This document shows, piece by piece, positions 42,221 to 51,300 of a stretch of 64,000 bases of DNA; positions within the stretch are counted from its first letter, which is position 1; each line of letters begins with the position of its first letter. Position numbers and translations under genes: made by a program. This DNA comes from Microbacterium testaceum (GTDB lineage: Bacteria > Actinomycetota > Actinomycetes > Actinomycetales > Microbacteriaceae), in the NCBI RefSeq assembly GCF_001476285.1, contig NZ_LDRU01000003.1:1-64000 (forward strand), read 5' to 3'. The notes under the pieces were generated by a model. That model was not told where the DNA came from. It saw only the letters and a program-made list of their open reading frames with translations, and did not search any database.

Positions 42221-42844
42221 ATGGATCTCTCCGTCCCACGACGGCACGGCGAGGTGTCGATCCGTCTCATCCGCAACCGCGATGCGCGCGTCCTTCAGCA
42301 GCAGCTGATCGACAACCGCTCGTGGTTGCGGCCGTGGGAGGCCACGAGCCCCGATGGCCCGGTGTCGTTCGACATGCGCCTCGGCATCCGAAGGCTCATG
42401 CAGCAGTACCGCGACGGCGTCGGCGTTCCCTTCGTCATGGAGTGGAACGACGAGGTCGCCGGTCAGCTGAACGTGTGGGGTGTCTCGCGCGGCTCGCTCG
42501 CGTCCGCGACCATCGGGTACTGGGTGGCGGAGCCCTACGCGGGACGCAACATCACCACGATCAGCGTCGCGATGGCCACCGACATCTGCTTCACCTCGCT
42601 CAACCTGCACCGCGTCGAGATCTGCATCCGTCCGGAGAATCACGCGAGCCTCCGCGTCGTCGAGAAGCTCGGGTTCCGCTACGAGGGGCTGCGCCGCCGG
42701 TACATCCACATCGACGGCGACTGGCGCGACCACTACGCCTTCGCTCTCGTGCGCGAGGAGGTCCCGCACGGCGTGCTCGACCGTTACGAGCGCGGCCAGG
42801 TGCCGCCGGACGCCGCTCGCGTCCCGCCCGCCGACCGGCTCTAG
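42221..42844 (+). CDS. GNAT-family N-acetyltransferase (RimJ-like)
   Basis: A 207-residue acetyltransferase. The RimJ/RimL pattern is seen: ISIRLIRNRD-type start (VSIRLIRNRDARVLQQ), the acetyl-CoA-binding region GYWVAEPYAGRNITTISVAMATDICF, and HRVEICIRPENHASLRVVEKLGFRYEGLRRRYIHIDGDWRDHYAFAL. Such enzymes acetylate protein N-termini, including ribosomal S5, or small molecules. It starts 4 bp after galU. This galU-rimJ order is common in related genomes. Confidence 0.9.
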   Translation: MDLSVPRRHGEVSIRLIRNRDARVLQQQLIDNRSWLRPWEATSPDGPVSFDMRLGIRRLMQQYRDGVGVPFVMEWNDEVAGQLNVWGVSRGSLASATIGYWVAEPYAGRNITTISVAMATDICFTSLNLHRVEICIRPENHASLRVVEKLGFRYEGLRRRYIHIDGDWRDHYAFALVREEVPHGVLDRYERGQVPPDAARVPPADRL

Positions 42845-42888
42845 TCTTTCGGTCGCTCCCGACCACTCGCGCCCGCGCCCGCGTGGCG

Positions 42889-42951
42889 AGACTGCATCGC
42901 GCTGACATTCCCACTGCAGGCTGCAATGGAGATGTCAGCTGGATGCAGTCT
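42889..42951. repeat. 63-nt imperfect inverted repeat of unknown role
   Basis: AGACTGCATC (42889-42898) plus GCTGACAT (42901-42908) are the exact reverse complement of ATGTCAGC (42932-42939) plus GATGCAGTCT (42942-42951). Only two bases in the 20-nt arms fail to pair, and the loop is 23 nt. It begins 44 bp after the acetyltransferase stop and ends 84 bp before the next gene. It could be a terminator, a structured leader of the next gene or a small palindromic element. Confidence 0.6.
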
Positions 42952-43035
42952 GGGCTGGTCAGGGAGATCGCGCGGTCAGCGACGACACGCGCGGGGATGC
43001 CGAGCTGTGACCCTCCCGTGACCTACCGTGTTCAC

Positions 43036-44085
43036 ATGGGTGGACAGGTTCTCGGTGGCGGGGTGATCGTCTTCGTGGCGGTCGCGCTGTGGCTCGTCTA
43101 TCTTCTGCCGTCATGGCAGAGCCGACACCGGTTCACCTCGGCCGAGCGCAACGCCGTCCGCCTCAACCAGGCGCTCCGCGTACTCGCCGAGACGGCGGAG
43201 ACGCCCCGTGAGGTCCACCTCGAACTCACCGCGCGGACGGCGCACCAGCAGCAGAAGATCGCGCGTCAGGTGCAGGCCAAGAAGGCCGAGATCGAGCTCG
43301 CCGAGGCGAAGGCCCGACTCGAGGTCGCCCGCCTCGAGAACGCCCGCGACCGTGATCTCGTGAAAGAGCAGCGCGCTGCCGCCCTCGAACTCGCGCGGGC
43401 GGAACGCGCCGCCGCCGTGCACGTCGCTCGTGCCGAGCGCGCCGCGGCTCTCGAGAAGGCCCGTGCCGAGCGCGAGGTGGCCATCGAGCGGGCCCGCGCC
43501 GAGCGCGCCGCGGCGGTCGCCCACCCCGAAGCGCGTCGTGCCAAGGCGCGCCGCCGCTTCCGCCTCGCCACGTCGGTACTCGCCCTCGCCGGCCTGATCG
43601 CGGCCGTTGCCGGAACCGTGATGGTCGTCGCCGGTGGGGGACCTGTTCTCCTTATCGCGGGTTCGACCGGGGTCGTGGCATCCGTTCTCCTCCTCCGTCG
43701 TCTCGCGGTTGTGGCCTCTCGGGGCGTCGCTCGCCCGGCGGTCGTCGCCGAGGAACGCGTGGCACCGGTGGTGCAGGACTTCGCTCCGGCGGCTCCCGCG
43801 CCCCGCCAGACCTGGACGCCGCGCGAGCTCCCGCGGCCGCTCGTCGCCTCGGCCGGCTCGCGCGCTGCGGCTGTCGTCGACGAACAGCTCGCCCGCGAGG
43901 CCCTGCGTGCCGCCGCCCGCGAAGAGGCCGCCCGCGAGATCGCCGCTGCCCAGGCTCCGACCCCGATCGAGACCGCGCGTCCGGCGGCCGCTCCCTCGCC
44001 GTACGCGGCGATGGGGTACGTCGACGACACCGAGATCGAGGACCACGTCCGCCGGCTGCTCGAGCGTCGCGCGTCGGGTCAGTGA
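43036..44085 (+). CDS. Coiled-coil membrane protein of unknown function
   Basis: A 349-residue protein. ATG 43036 starts MGGQVLGGGVIVFVAVALWLVYLLPSWQ, an N-terminal signal-anchor. Residues 60-170 form a long charged coiled coil rich in Ala/Arg/Glu with an AEAKARLEVARLEN-like heptad and several R-A-E-R-A-A-A repeats. Two further hydrophobic helices (about 182-205 and 208-228) follow, then a Pro/Ala-rich tail ending EIEDHVRRLLERRASGQ. No domain is recognised with confidence. The antisense strand also stays open here because the serine recombinase frame reads through it. Confidence 0.78.
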   Translation: MGGQVLGGGVIVFVAVALWLVYLLPSWQSRHRFTSAERNAVRLNQALRVLAETAETPREVHLELTARTAHQQQKIARQVQAKKAEIELAEAKARLEVARLENARDRDLVKEQRAAALELARAERAAAVHVARAERAAALEKARAEREVAIERARAERAAAVAHPEARRAKARRRFRLATSVLALAGLIAAVAGTVMVVAGGGPVLLIAGSTGVVASVLLLRRLAVVASRGVARPAVVAEERVAPVVQDFAPAAPAPRQTWTPRELPRPLVASAGSRAAAVVDEQLAREALRAAAREEAAREIAAAQAPTPIETARPAAAPSPYAAMGYVDDTEIEDHVRRLLERRASGQ

Positions 44086-45876
44086 TGGACCGCATGCCGT
44101 TCGCGGCATGACGCGCCCGGGAGGTCGCCCAGAGCGGGTGTCGGGCTCGCAGCGTGATAGTGTTGTGGAGTTGTCCGGGCCTGTGGCGCAGTTGGTAGCG
44201 CGCCTCGTTCGCATCGAGGAGGTCAGGGGTTCGAATCCCCTCAGGTCCACCAAATCGTTCTCTTTAGAACAAATGACGTTGTAAGAGCCATCCGCATGCG
44301 GCGCTTCTCCCTCAGGAGAGGCGCCGTTTGCTGTTTCAGAGACGGTGACGATGCTGGCGAACGGTTCGGCCAGCACACCCTCGACTGTCTCGTCGCGCGT
44401 GACGAGGATTCTCCTGAAGAAGGCCTGGTTGTACGCGCGGCGAAGCGCGTCGGGTGCGCGTCGGTAAGCCTCGTAGCAGTTCTCGGCGAGAGCGATCGCG
44501 TCGTCCAAGTTCTGTTCGAGCACTTCGAACTCGGTTTTGAGGGCGCCGAGCCGGTCGCTGACGACGGTCATCTCCCGATTCACTCGTTCTTGTTCCTCGG
44601 GGTACAGCTGGCCAGGGATGGTGCCGTCGAGGTGTGCGTCGAGCAGTTTCCTGCTTCGGTCCATAAGGCCGGCCTGCTGGGTCAGGAGCATCTGCTGCGT
44701 GCGTTTTGCCTCCGCCGCACCAGCCTCCACGGCGGTCTTCAAACGAGACTTTGTCATGGCCGCGCCGTCGGGCGTGAGCGCGACCAGCTTGTACAGGTTC
44801 TCAACCTGTCTCTCAACATCGTGGATGTTGATGGCGGACATCGTGCAGTTCGTTCGCTTCTGATGGCGCCCGACGCAGACGAAGTACGGATAGATCACTC
44901 CCGCCGCATTCTGGGAGTGGTGAATGATGAGTCGACTCTTGCATCGTCCGCAGAAGACGGAGCTTTTCAGATAGTTATTGTGGATACGGGCCTTCTCTCC
45001 AGTCGATCGTGATGCGAACATTTGTTGGCACTTCTGCCACGTCGCTTGATCCACAAGAGGCGTATGCCGCCCCGGGTAGCTCGTGCCCTGGAAGGTGACG
45101 ATGCCGAGGTAGTACGGATTGTTGAGGACATGATGCAGCTGGCTCACCGTCAACGGCCGTGAGGCCCGTTTCGGCGTCGGCGGAGTCGTCAGGCCTCGCG
45201 CGGTCAGCTCCGTTCGCAGCTGAGTGAGGGTGTACTCGCCGGAGACATACGCCTCAAAAGCCCAGCAGATCTGAGGCGCACGCACGTCGTCGAGCACGAC
45301 GGTTCGAACCTCACGGCCCTCGTCGTTCACAGCGGCGCGATTGCGGTAGCCGATGGGTGCTCGCCCAGGCGTGCCGCCGGTCTTCGCTTTCTGACTCATG
45401 CCCTTGACGACTTCGTTGGCGAGATTGCGCGAGTAGAACTCCGCGATCGAGCTCATAATGCCGTGCAGCAGCATGCCGGACGGCGTCTCATCGATGTTCT
45501 CGCTCACAGAGACGAGACGCGCATTCGCGTGCTGGATAGCCAAGTTGATAGTGACGTCGTCCGCACGGCTTCGCGCCAAGCGGTCGACTTTGTGCACGAT
45601 GACGAAGTTCACGGGGTTCTCTGCGATGAACTTGAGCATGCGCTGCAGGTCAGGTCGATCAGCGGACCGAGCTGATTCGCCGCGGTCGACGAACTCTTCA
45701 ATGATGTCGGCACCGAGCGATTCGGCTTTTCGGCGATTAGCTTCACGTTGCGCGGGAAGGCTGTAGCCCTCCGGATCGCCGTCGCGCTCGGCCTGTTCCT
45801 TGGTCGACACTCGGAGATAGGACACCGCGGTCAAGCGAGTCCCAATTGGAGGTGCGAGGGTCGTCGTTGCGTTCAT
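43111..45876 (-). CDS. Large serine recombinase (integrase) whose frame reads through the attachment tRNA into host DNA
   Basis: ATG 45876 follows AAGGAGGA. The first 541 codons, back to about 44,253, are a complete large serine recombinase: the resolvase domain with the catalytic Ser in AVSYLRVSTKEQ and arginines in DRLARSRADD, the recombinase domain (PIGYRNRAAV...YYLGIVTFQG), the zinc ribbon VFCGRCKSRL...CVGRHQKRTNC and the C-terminal coiled coil. The frame then has no stop and continues through the antisense of tRNA-Ala, giving DLRGFEPLTSSMRTRRATNC, and on to 43111 inside the antisense of the host coiled-coil gene. The 921-residue product is formal; everything past about residue 541 is an integration fusion and may be dispensable. 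Confidence 0.8.
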   Translation of the reverse strand: MNATTTLAPPIGTRLTAVSYLRVSTKEQAERDGDPEGYSLPAQREANRRKAESLGADIIEEFVDRGESARSADRPDLQRMLKFIAENPVNFVIVHKVDRLARSRADDVTINLAIQHANARLVSVSENIDETPSGMLLHGIMSSIAEFYSRNLANEVVKGMSQKAKTGGTPGRAPIGYRNRAAVNDEGREVRTVVLDDVRAPQICWAFEAYVSGEYTLTQLRTELTARGLTTPPTPKRASRPLTVSQLHHVLNNPYYLGIVTFQGTSYPGRHTPLVDQATWQKCQQMFASRSTGEKARIHNNYLKSSVFCGRCKSRLIIHHSQNAAGVIYPYFVCVGRHQKRTNCTMSAINIHDVERQVENLYKLVALTPDGAAMTKSRLKTAVEAGAAEAKRTQQMLLTQQAGLMDRSRKLLDAHLDGTIPGQLYPEEQERVNREMTVVSDRLGALKTEFEVLEQNLDDAIALAENCYEAYRRAPDALRRAYNQAFFRRILVTRDETVEGVLAEPFASIVTVSETANGASPEGEAPHADGSYNVICSKENDLVDLRGFEPLTSSMRTRRATNCATGPDNSTTLSRCEPDTRSGRPPGRVMPRTACGPSLTRRATLEQPADVVLDLGVVDVPHRRVRRGSGRRTRGLDRGRSLGSGDLAGGLFAGGGTQGLAGELFVDDSRSARAGRGDERPRELARRPGLAGRGSRRSEVLHHRCHAFLGDDRRASDAPRGHNRETTEEENGCHDPGRTRDKENRSPTGDDHHGSGNGRDQAGEGEYRRGEAEAAARLGTTRFGVGDRRGALGAGPLDGHLALGTGLLESRGALGTSDVHGGGAFRPREFEGGSALLFHEITVAGVLEAGDLESGLRLGELDLGLLGLHLTRDLLLLVRRPRGEFEVDLTGRLRRLGEYAERLVEADGVALGRGEPVSALP
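44093..44110 (+). terminator. Terminator hairpin with a TTCG loop
   Basis: CATGCCG (44093-44099) and CGGCATG (44104-44110) pair perfectly around a TTCG loop, 7 bp behind the stop of the coiled-coil protein gene and ahead of tRNA-Ala. UUCG-capped stems are especially stable. Confidence 0.65.
44177..44252 (+). tRNA. tRNA-Ala (anticodon CGC), attachment site of the element
   Basis: A 76-nt cloverleaf including CCA. Acceptor GGGCCTG pairs with CAGGTCC (one G-T), the anticodon stem CCTCG/CGAGG encloses TTCGCAT with CGC at 34-36, and the T arm is AGGGG-TTCGAAT-CCCCT. The tRNA is intact, so integration leaves the gene functional. Host-like GC-rich DNA lies to the left, and the serine recombinase gene and lower-GC DNA start directly to the right. 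Confidence 0.95.
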
Positions 45877-46028
45877 GTAGTCCTCCTTTCTGCCCATGGT
45901 TCGGGCGGACTTAGCTCCTTGATTTACGCTCACTTCACCTCTTAAGTCGAGATGTTTTGCGACGTGGATGTGATGTGGAATTTGCATCACCACCTGGGGA
46001 AAACTTTCCGGTCCCGCAGGCGTTGCGG

Positions 46029-46068
46029 GTGTGGGGCCAGGCGGCTGGCTGCGTGTCTGGCCCCACAC
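46029..46068 (-). terminator. Terminator of the leftward mobility operon
   Basis: GTGTGGGGCCAG (46029-46040) and CTGGCCCCACAC (46057-46068) pair perfectly over 12 bp around a 16-nt loop. It lies 65 bp behind the leftward gene ending at 46134 and upstream of the recombinase promoter region, so it separates the two transcripts. Confidence 0.75.
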
Positions 46069-46133
46069 GGTGACGGAGGTGGGGCCGGTGCCGCCCCGCC
46101 ACGAGCCGGGCGGGACGAAGTCTGATATCGGAG

Positions 46134-46586
46134 CTACTTGTTGAAGACGTGCCACCATCCGTCGAGGTGGACGACGTCGTAGGTTTCGAGAACGCGCTTG
46201 TCGATGACAGCGTGATTCAAGGTGATGTGGTCGTCGGGGATGCCCTGCTCGCGCATGACCTTCTTCAGCGCTTGGAGCCAGCCGAGTCCTTCGAGGACGT
46301 CGTGGCGGAACTCGGCGAAGGTTTCCCAGGCGTCGGCGTAGCTGTTGTAGAAGTTCTCCAGGACGTCGGGGGCAGCAACGTTGGTATCAGGCAGGAGCAG
46401 GTAGGCGGCGAACGAGGCACCTGCTTCTTCAATGCCGTGCAGTATGCGGAGTGCGTCGTCGGGGTCACGCAGGGTGGAGAGGGAGTGTTCGGCGGAGGCG
46501 GCGGCTTCCGGGCCGAACGGTACCTGTCCTCCGGGACGTGACGGTTCGTTCTCGGGGTGTGCAGGCGGTGGTGTTTCGGGGCTCAT
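46134..46586 (-). CDS. Hypothetical protein of the mobile element
   Basis: A 150-residue acidic protein with no recognised domain. The first 30 residues are Pro/Glu-rich (MSPETPPPAHPENEPSRPGG). The remainder is predicted mostly helical and contains DVLENFYNSYADAWETFAEFRHDVLEGLGWLQALKKVMREQGIP and an aromatic end HLDGWWHVFNK. ATG 46586 overlaps the stop of the upstream replication-relaxation gene by 4 bp, so the two are translated together. A role in plasmid-like maintenance or anti-restriction is possible but cannot be shown. Confidence 0.7.
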   Translation of the reverse strand: MSPETPPPAHPENEPSRPGGQVPFGPEAAASAEHSLSTLRDPDDALRILHGIEEAGASFAAYLLLPDTNVAAPDVLENFYNSYADAWETFAEFRHDVLEGLGWLQALKKVMREQGIPDDHITLNHAVIDKRVLETYDVVHLDGWWHVFNK

Positions 46587-47437
46587 GATTCCTCCTCTCT
46601 GGATTCAGTCGGTGTGGCACTGTCGGGGTCCGCGATAGTGGCGGGGAGCTGCTGCGGTGTGATGACCGTGAACAGCCGGTCGGGCAGGTGCTTGTCGGCG
46701 TGGATGGTGGCGGTGAGCCGGTCGGCGCGCCGCTGGGTGGGCACGATCCACAGCACTCTCGGGAACACGCCGTGTTCGGCTTGGGCGCGGCCGGTGGCTC
46801 TGTAGGCGGCGTAGGCGGCGCACTTGTCGCGCAGCACTGGGACGACGCTTTCGGTGCCGAGGTCCACTTCGACGTACCAGTGGTCGTCGAACTCGGGCGT
46901 GGAGAGCGTGGCGAACAGATCGGGCTTCAGGATCGTCGTGGTGCCTTGCCCGGTGAGGAAGCTGCGCCAGGCCTCGGTCTCGATCTCCAGCTTCGTGAGC
47001 CGCAGGTTGGTGCCCTGGGTGAGCTCGTGGAGGATGACGGCGGTCTCGGTGATCTGGAGGCAGTGTTCGAGGAACGGGAGGCTGGGGTCAATGAAGCGTC
47101 GGCGTGGTCCGCCGTCCCTTCGGGTGATGCGTTCGCCGGCCGCGTCAAGGTGCCAGATATAGGACGCTGAGCCGCGGGTGTGCCCGCCAATCTTTCGCTC
47201 CAGGCGGGTAATCAGCCGCTGCTGCAGGAGCCGGTCAAGGACACGAACGGTCGCGCGGGTAGCGGCACTCGGAGTGGCGTGGCCGGTGAAGAACTGGCGC
47301 TGGAGCTGCTTAGTGGTGGCGTAGCAGTGACGGCTCAGGAACCGCAGCAGCGCCCAGTCCCGCTCCGACAGATCGCTGCGGAGCTGCCGAAGTTGGACGG
47401 AGGTGACGTAGCTGGAGGGTCGGATCGTGGGGGTCAT
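46583..47437 (-). CDS. Replication-relaxation family protein
   Basis: A 284-residue protein. ATG 47437 with a GGAAGGGGGAC site was preferred over an upstream in-frame start at 47506. The N-terminal winged helix (LSERDWALLRFLSRHCYATTKQLQRQFF...ATRATVRVLDRLLQQRLITRLERKIGG) precedes a nuclease-like middle with ILKPDLFATL and HWYVEVDLGTESVVPVLRDKCAAYAAYRATG, which keep the D-x(n)-E-V-D order of a restriction-fold core. The family is found on actinobacterial plasmids and ICEs and is thought to help relaxation or replication initiation. It is followed by an overlapping hypothetical gene. Confidence 0.85.
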   Translation of the reverse strand: MTPTIRPSSYVTSVQLRQLRSDLSERDWALLRFLSRHCYATTKQLQRQFFTGHATPSAATRATVRVLDRLLQQRLITRLERKIGGHTRGSASYIWHLDAAGERITRRDGGPRRRFIDPSLPFLEHCLQITETAVILHELTQGTNLRLTKLEIETEAWRSFLTGQGTTTILKPDLFATLSTPEFDDHWYVEVDLGTESVVPVLRDKCAAYAAYRATGRAQAEHGVFPRVLWIVPTQRRADRLTATIHADKHLPDRLFTVITPQQLPATIADPDSATPTESREEES

Positions 47438-47496
47438 ACGGTCCCCCTTCCGCTGGCCGGGTTGGCGGTGTTGGTTCCCGCCGTAGGCGGGACAGT

Positions 47497-47521
47497 CGAT
47501 CCCCAATACGGCTGGGGATCG
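47497..47521. terminator. Hairpin between the VirD4 remnant and the replication-relaxation gene
   Basis: CGATCCCCA (47497-47505) and TGGGGATCG (47513-47521) pair perfectly with a 7-nt loop. A second, smaller hairpin (TCCCGCC-GTA-GGCGGGA) lies just to the left, near 47476-47492. They may terminate or attenuate the leftward transcript. Confidence 0.5.
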
Positions 47522-47603
47522 CCGTTAGGACGGGCTTTAGGGGCGGTGGTTCTGCATCGGACGGGTCGGTCGACCGGACAGCCGTTCCCTTCTTCGCGCC
47601 CGC

Positions 47604-48206
47604 TCATTTCGGGCTCCGTTTCGTACGCCCGATGGGCTCGTCATCACCCTCGTCACCCTGCCCGTCACCCTGGGAGTCATCGCATCCGTCACCCTCCGTC
47701 GTCACCCTCGGCGAGTCAGAGGTGTCAGGGATGTGGCGCGCGCCATAACGGGCCTCGGCCTCAGCGGTGACGGCCTCCACCGAGGAGACGGCCTTCGGCG
47801 GTGGGAGAACGCTGCCGGAGAACCAGCCTGTGCGAGCACCGCTGTTCTGGAGGCTGGTGTAGATCTCGTAGGGCGGGAGCCGAGTGAAGTCTTCTGGGTC
47901 GAGCCCAGTGGTCCGGGCGGCGAGCCTCGCTTCGGCATCTTCTTGGCCGAACAGAATTTTGTTCCTCGCATTCGCGTCGATTGTGTAGAGGAGCTTGGCG
48001 GGCATCTGGCTGCGGTGCTGGTGAGCGATGTGCCACGCCGCGCCCAGCGATCTGGACTGTTCGAGCGCTTCACCGAGGTCGGCACTCTTGCAGGAGATGT
48101 CGCCCACCTTGGAGGTCCGAATCGACCACGTCGGAGGTGTGGAAGACGAGAGCAACCAGCCTTGACGAAGGGCGGTGGTCATCATCGATGACTGCCGCCC
48201 CTTCAC
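47604..48206 (-). pseudogene. C-terminal remnant of a VirD4/TraG-type coupling protein
   Basis: The 200-codon frame contains, from about codon 43, ADLGEALEQSRSLGAAWHIAHQHRSQMPAKLLYTIDANARNKILF, then LDPEDFTRLPPYEIYTSLQNSG and VLPPPKAVSSVEA. This is the end of the type IV secretion coupling ATPase found in actinobacterial ICEs (the part after Walker B, with the conserved HQ). The P-loop and membrane domains are absent, and codons 1-40 look out of frame or unrelated. The gene is therefore truncated, probably by the insertion or recombination that brought in the methylase gene starting 166 bp away in the opposite direction. The acidic tail GDGCDDSQGDGQGDEGDDE is typical of the native C-terminus. 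Confidence 0.7.
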
Positions 48207-48372
48207 GTCGCCACTCGCGGACCCGGCTGCGGGCCCGCTCTCGGTACGACGGGGGTCGCTAGCCGCGGACCGCGGGTCAACTCGCGCGGACCATTGGAAC
48301 GTGCGTGGGCTTCAAAACTCCCGCCGCGCGGAAGTCCGAGTCTACGGCGCGGGGCTTGGGTAGCGTGGGGGT

Positions 48373-51300
48373 GTGACCTCGATACCTGCCCGCGAAGTGT
48401 TGATCGGCCAGCTCATCAAACGCGATCCGGTTCGCACGGAAGCGGACATCCAGGCTGACATCTACGGGCTGCTGACTGTCGGAGACCTGAACATTGGTCT
48501 TGATCAGGCGCACATGGAGGCTCCCTCCGCGGACGGCACTCGGCGTCGTATTGATGTCGAGGTCGGGCAAGTAGCGATCGAGGTCAAGAAGGATCTGCGC
48601 AACCAGACGGTGCGGGCTGATGGCGAGTCTCAGCTGGAGGGATACATCTCGACCCGAACCGAACAGTCAGGCGCCCACTATTCCGGTGTCCTCACCGACG
48701 GCGTTCTGTGGCTGCTATTCAATGTCGGTGCCGAGGGGCGTCGACTCGTCGCCGAACTGGACATGACGGGCAAGGAACCGTCTGTTCTCGTGGGATGGCT
48801 CGAAGCTGTCCTGTCGACGCAGACGCAGGTGAAGCCCACCCCAGCCGAGATCGTGCGGCGACTTGGAGCCAGCTCCCCAGCCCACCTCGTTGATGTCGCG
48901 GCATTCCGAGACCTGTATCAAGCGAATGCAGGCAACACGGAAGTCGCACTCAAGCGCGAACTATGGGCCAAGCTCCTTCGCACCGCTTTCGGGTCCGCGT
49001 TCGAGGATGACGAGACCCTCTTCATCAATCACACCCTGCTCGTTCTCACTGCGGAGATCATCGCTCACGCCGCCCTGGGGTTCGATGTCAGCGCTAAGGG
49101 CGGAATCAGCGCTAAGCAACTCAGTCTTGGAACTGAGTTCTCGAACGCACAGATCGTTGGTGTCGTTCAAGCGGACTTCTTCGACTGGCTCCTCGACGTT
49201 GACGGCGGCGAGGAGCTCATCGCGAACGTCGCCCGACGGATAGCCCAGTTCAACTGGGCTCATGTCGAGCACGACGTGCTGAAGCTCCTTTATGAATCGG
49301 TGATCGACACGCGTGACCGAAAGGCACTGGGCGAGTACTACACGCCTGACTGGCTGGCTCAGGCCATCGTTGACGCGAACGTAGAGGAGCCTCTGACTCA
49401 ACGCGTTGCGGACGTGGCCTGCGGCTCGGGCACCTTCCTGTTCCACGCCATCCGCCGGTATCTCACCGCAGCGGAGCAAGCCGGCATGTCGAACGGCGAC
49501 GCAATCAGCGGGGTCACGTCGCACGTCACGGGTATGGACGTCCACCCGGTGGCGGTCACCATTGCCCGTGTCACGTACCTGCTCGCCATTGGCGTGGAAC
49601 GGCTCACCGCCGACGACCGTGGTCCACTCGTCGTTCCTGTCTACCTCGGCGACTCCCTGCAATGGGAGCAGCAGACGGATATCTTCGCGTCAGAAGAGCA
49701 GCTCACCATCGCAACATCAGGTGCCGACCTTGTGGAGGCTGGTGCGGCGCTCTTCCACGACGATCTCGTCTTCCCGAAGTCGGTCCTGCAGGACGCGGCG
49801 AACTTCGATCGGCTCGTCAACGCGATGTCAGACAAGGCGTCGGACACAAGCAATCGGACCAGCAAGACGGTGATCTCGCCGACACTACGGCAGTTCGGCA
49901 TCCCCGAGCGGGACATGGATGTCCTCGTCGCCACCTACGACACCATGCGCAGACTGCATGCCGATGGACGCGACAGCATCTGGGGCTACTACGTCCGAAA
50001 TCTCGTTCGTCCCACGTGGCTGGCCGCGGACGACAATAAGGTCGATGTCCTAGTCGGCAATCCGCCCTGGCTTCGGTACGGAGCGATGACCGGCCCGATG
50101 CAGACGCGCTTCACCGCCATGCTTAGAGCTCGCGGCCTTATCACCGGCAGAGCCGGCGCGACCGGCAGGGACCTCGCTCCGCTGTTCGTTGTGCGGGCCA
50201 CCGAGCTATACCTTCGGGCAGGCGGCAGGTTCGCCATGATCGTTCCCCACGGCATTCTCACCCGCCAACCCCACGCTGAGTTCCGGTCGGGGCGGTGGGG
50301 GAGCACGATTCTTGACCTGCGCGTGCAGTTTGACCGCGCGTGGGACCTGCAGCATGCTGCCACCGGGTTCCCCAACCACGCAGCCGTCGTCGTCGGCAAC
50401 CGCGGAACGACCTCCAAGGCGATGACCGCAGAGGTGGAGTCATGGTCGACGAAGGGCGCAAAGTCCAACGTCACCTGGGATGAAATGCTCCCGCGTTTAA
50501 CACGAGATGTGACCACGGTCGGGGTGACAAGCGAAGAAGACGCAGCAGTTACGTTCTCGATCTATCGGAAGAGGTTCCGTCAGGGGGCGGTGCTCGCTCC
50601 TCGAATGCTGACGTTCGTCGAGGAAGGAAAGTCGAGCCCGCTAGGAGCTGGCGCTGGGCGTGTTCCCGTCGTCTCCCGGAAGACGAACCAGGACAAGCCG
50701 CCGTGGAAGTCGCTGCCGGCGATCTCAGACGTAGTCGAGAAGACGTTTGTCCGCCCTGTCCATCTGGGTGAGACCACACTTCCGTTCCGGACGACGGTGC
50801 CACTCAAGGCAGTACTGCCGATCTCACCGAAGACCGGGAAGCTTCTCACATCCGGCGAGATCGCGGAGCATGAGGGCCTCTCGCGTTGGTGGTCTGCTGC
50901 CGAAGAGATATGGGCTGAGAACAAGTCGGCGAACGATTCTGGCGGATTCCTCGATCGAATCGACTACATCGGGCAGCTCAGCGCCCAGCTTCCTGCTGCG
51001 AGCCAGCGTGTGGTGTACACAAAGGCGGGGAACTCGATCGCCGCCGCACGAGTCGCCGACCCCGACGCGGTCATTGATCACATGTTGTACTGGGCGGCCG
51101 CAAGCTCGGTAGACGAAGCGCGGTACCTGGTTGGCATACTCAACTCGGCGGCCGTGCTTGAGAGAGTCAAACCGTTTATGGCCGTCGGTCTTTTCGGCCC
51201 GCGACACTTCGACAAGAATGTCTTCCGGGCGCTGATAATGCCCTACGACCCGACGGACACCTTGCACGTCGACCTGGTAAAAGCAGTCGGTAGCGCTGAG

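Noticed and set aside
43111..44252. Treating the last 380 codons of the recombinase frame as a real recombinase domain
   Set aside because: The sequence is the antisense of tRNA-Ala and of a host gene; it results from integration and has no recombinase homology.
44253..44270. Second attachment-site copy or core repeat next to tRNA-Ala
   Set aside because: GTTCTCTTTAGAAC at 44257-44270 is a small inverted repeat, but no direct repeat of the tRNA end was found elsewhere in the window, so attR cannot be assigned.
46045..46133. Riboswitch or small RNA in the gap right of the recombinase
   Set aside because: Only the 46029-46068 terminator hairpin is convincing; the rest is GC-rich sequence without further structure.
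47180..47770. 196-codon plus-strand frame over the replication-relaxation promoter region
   Set aside because: Overlaps a supported minus-strand gene and two hairpins; protein is low-complexity with no motif.
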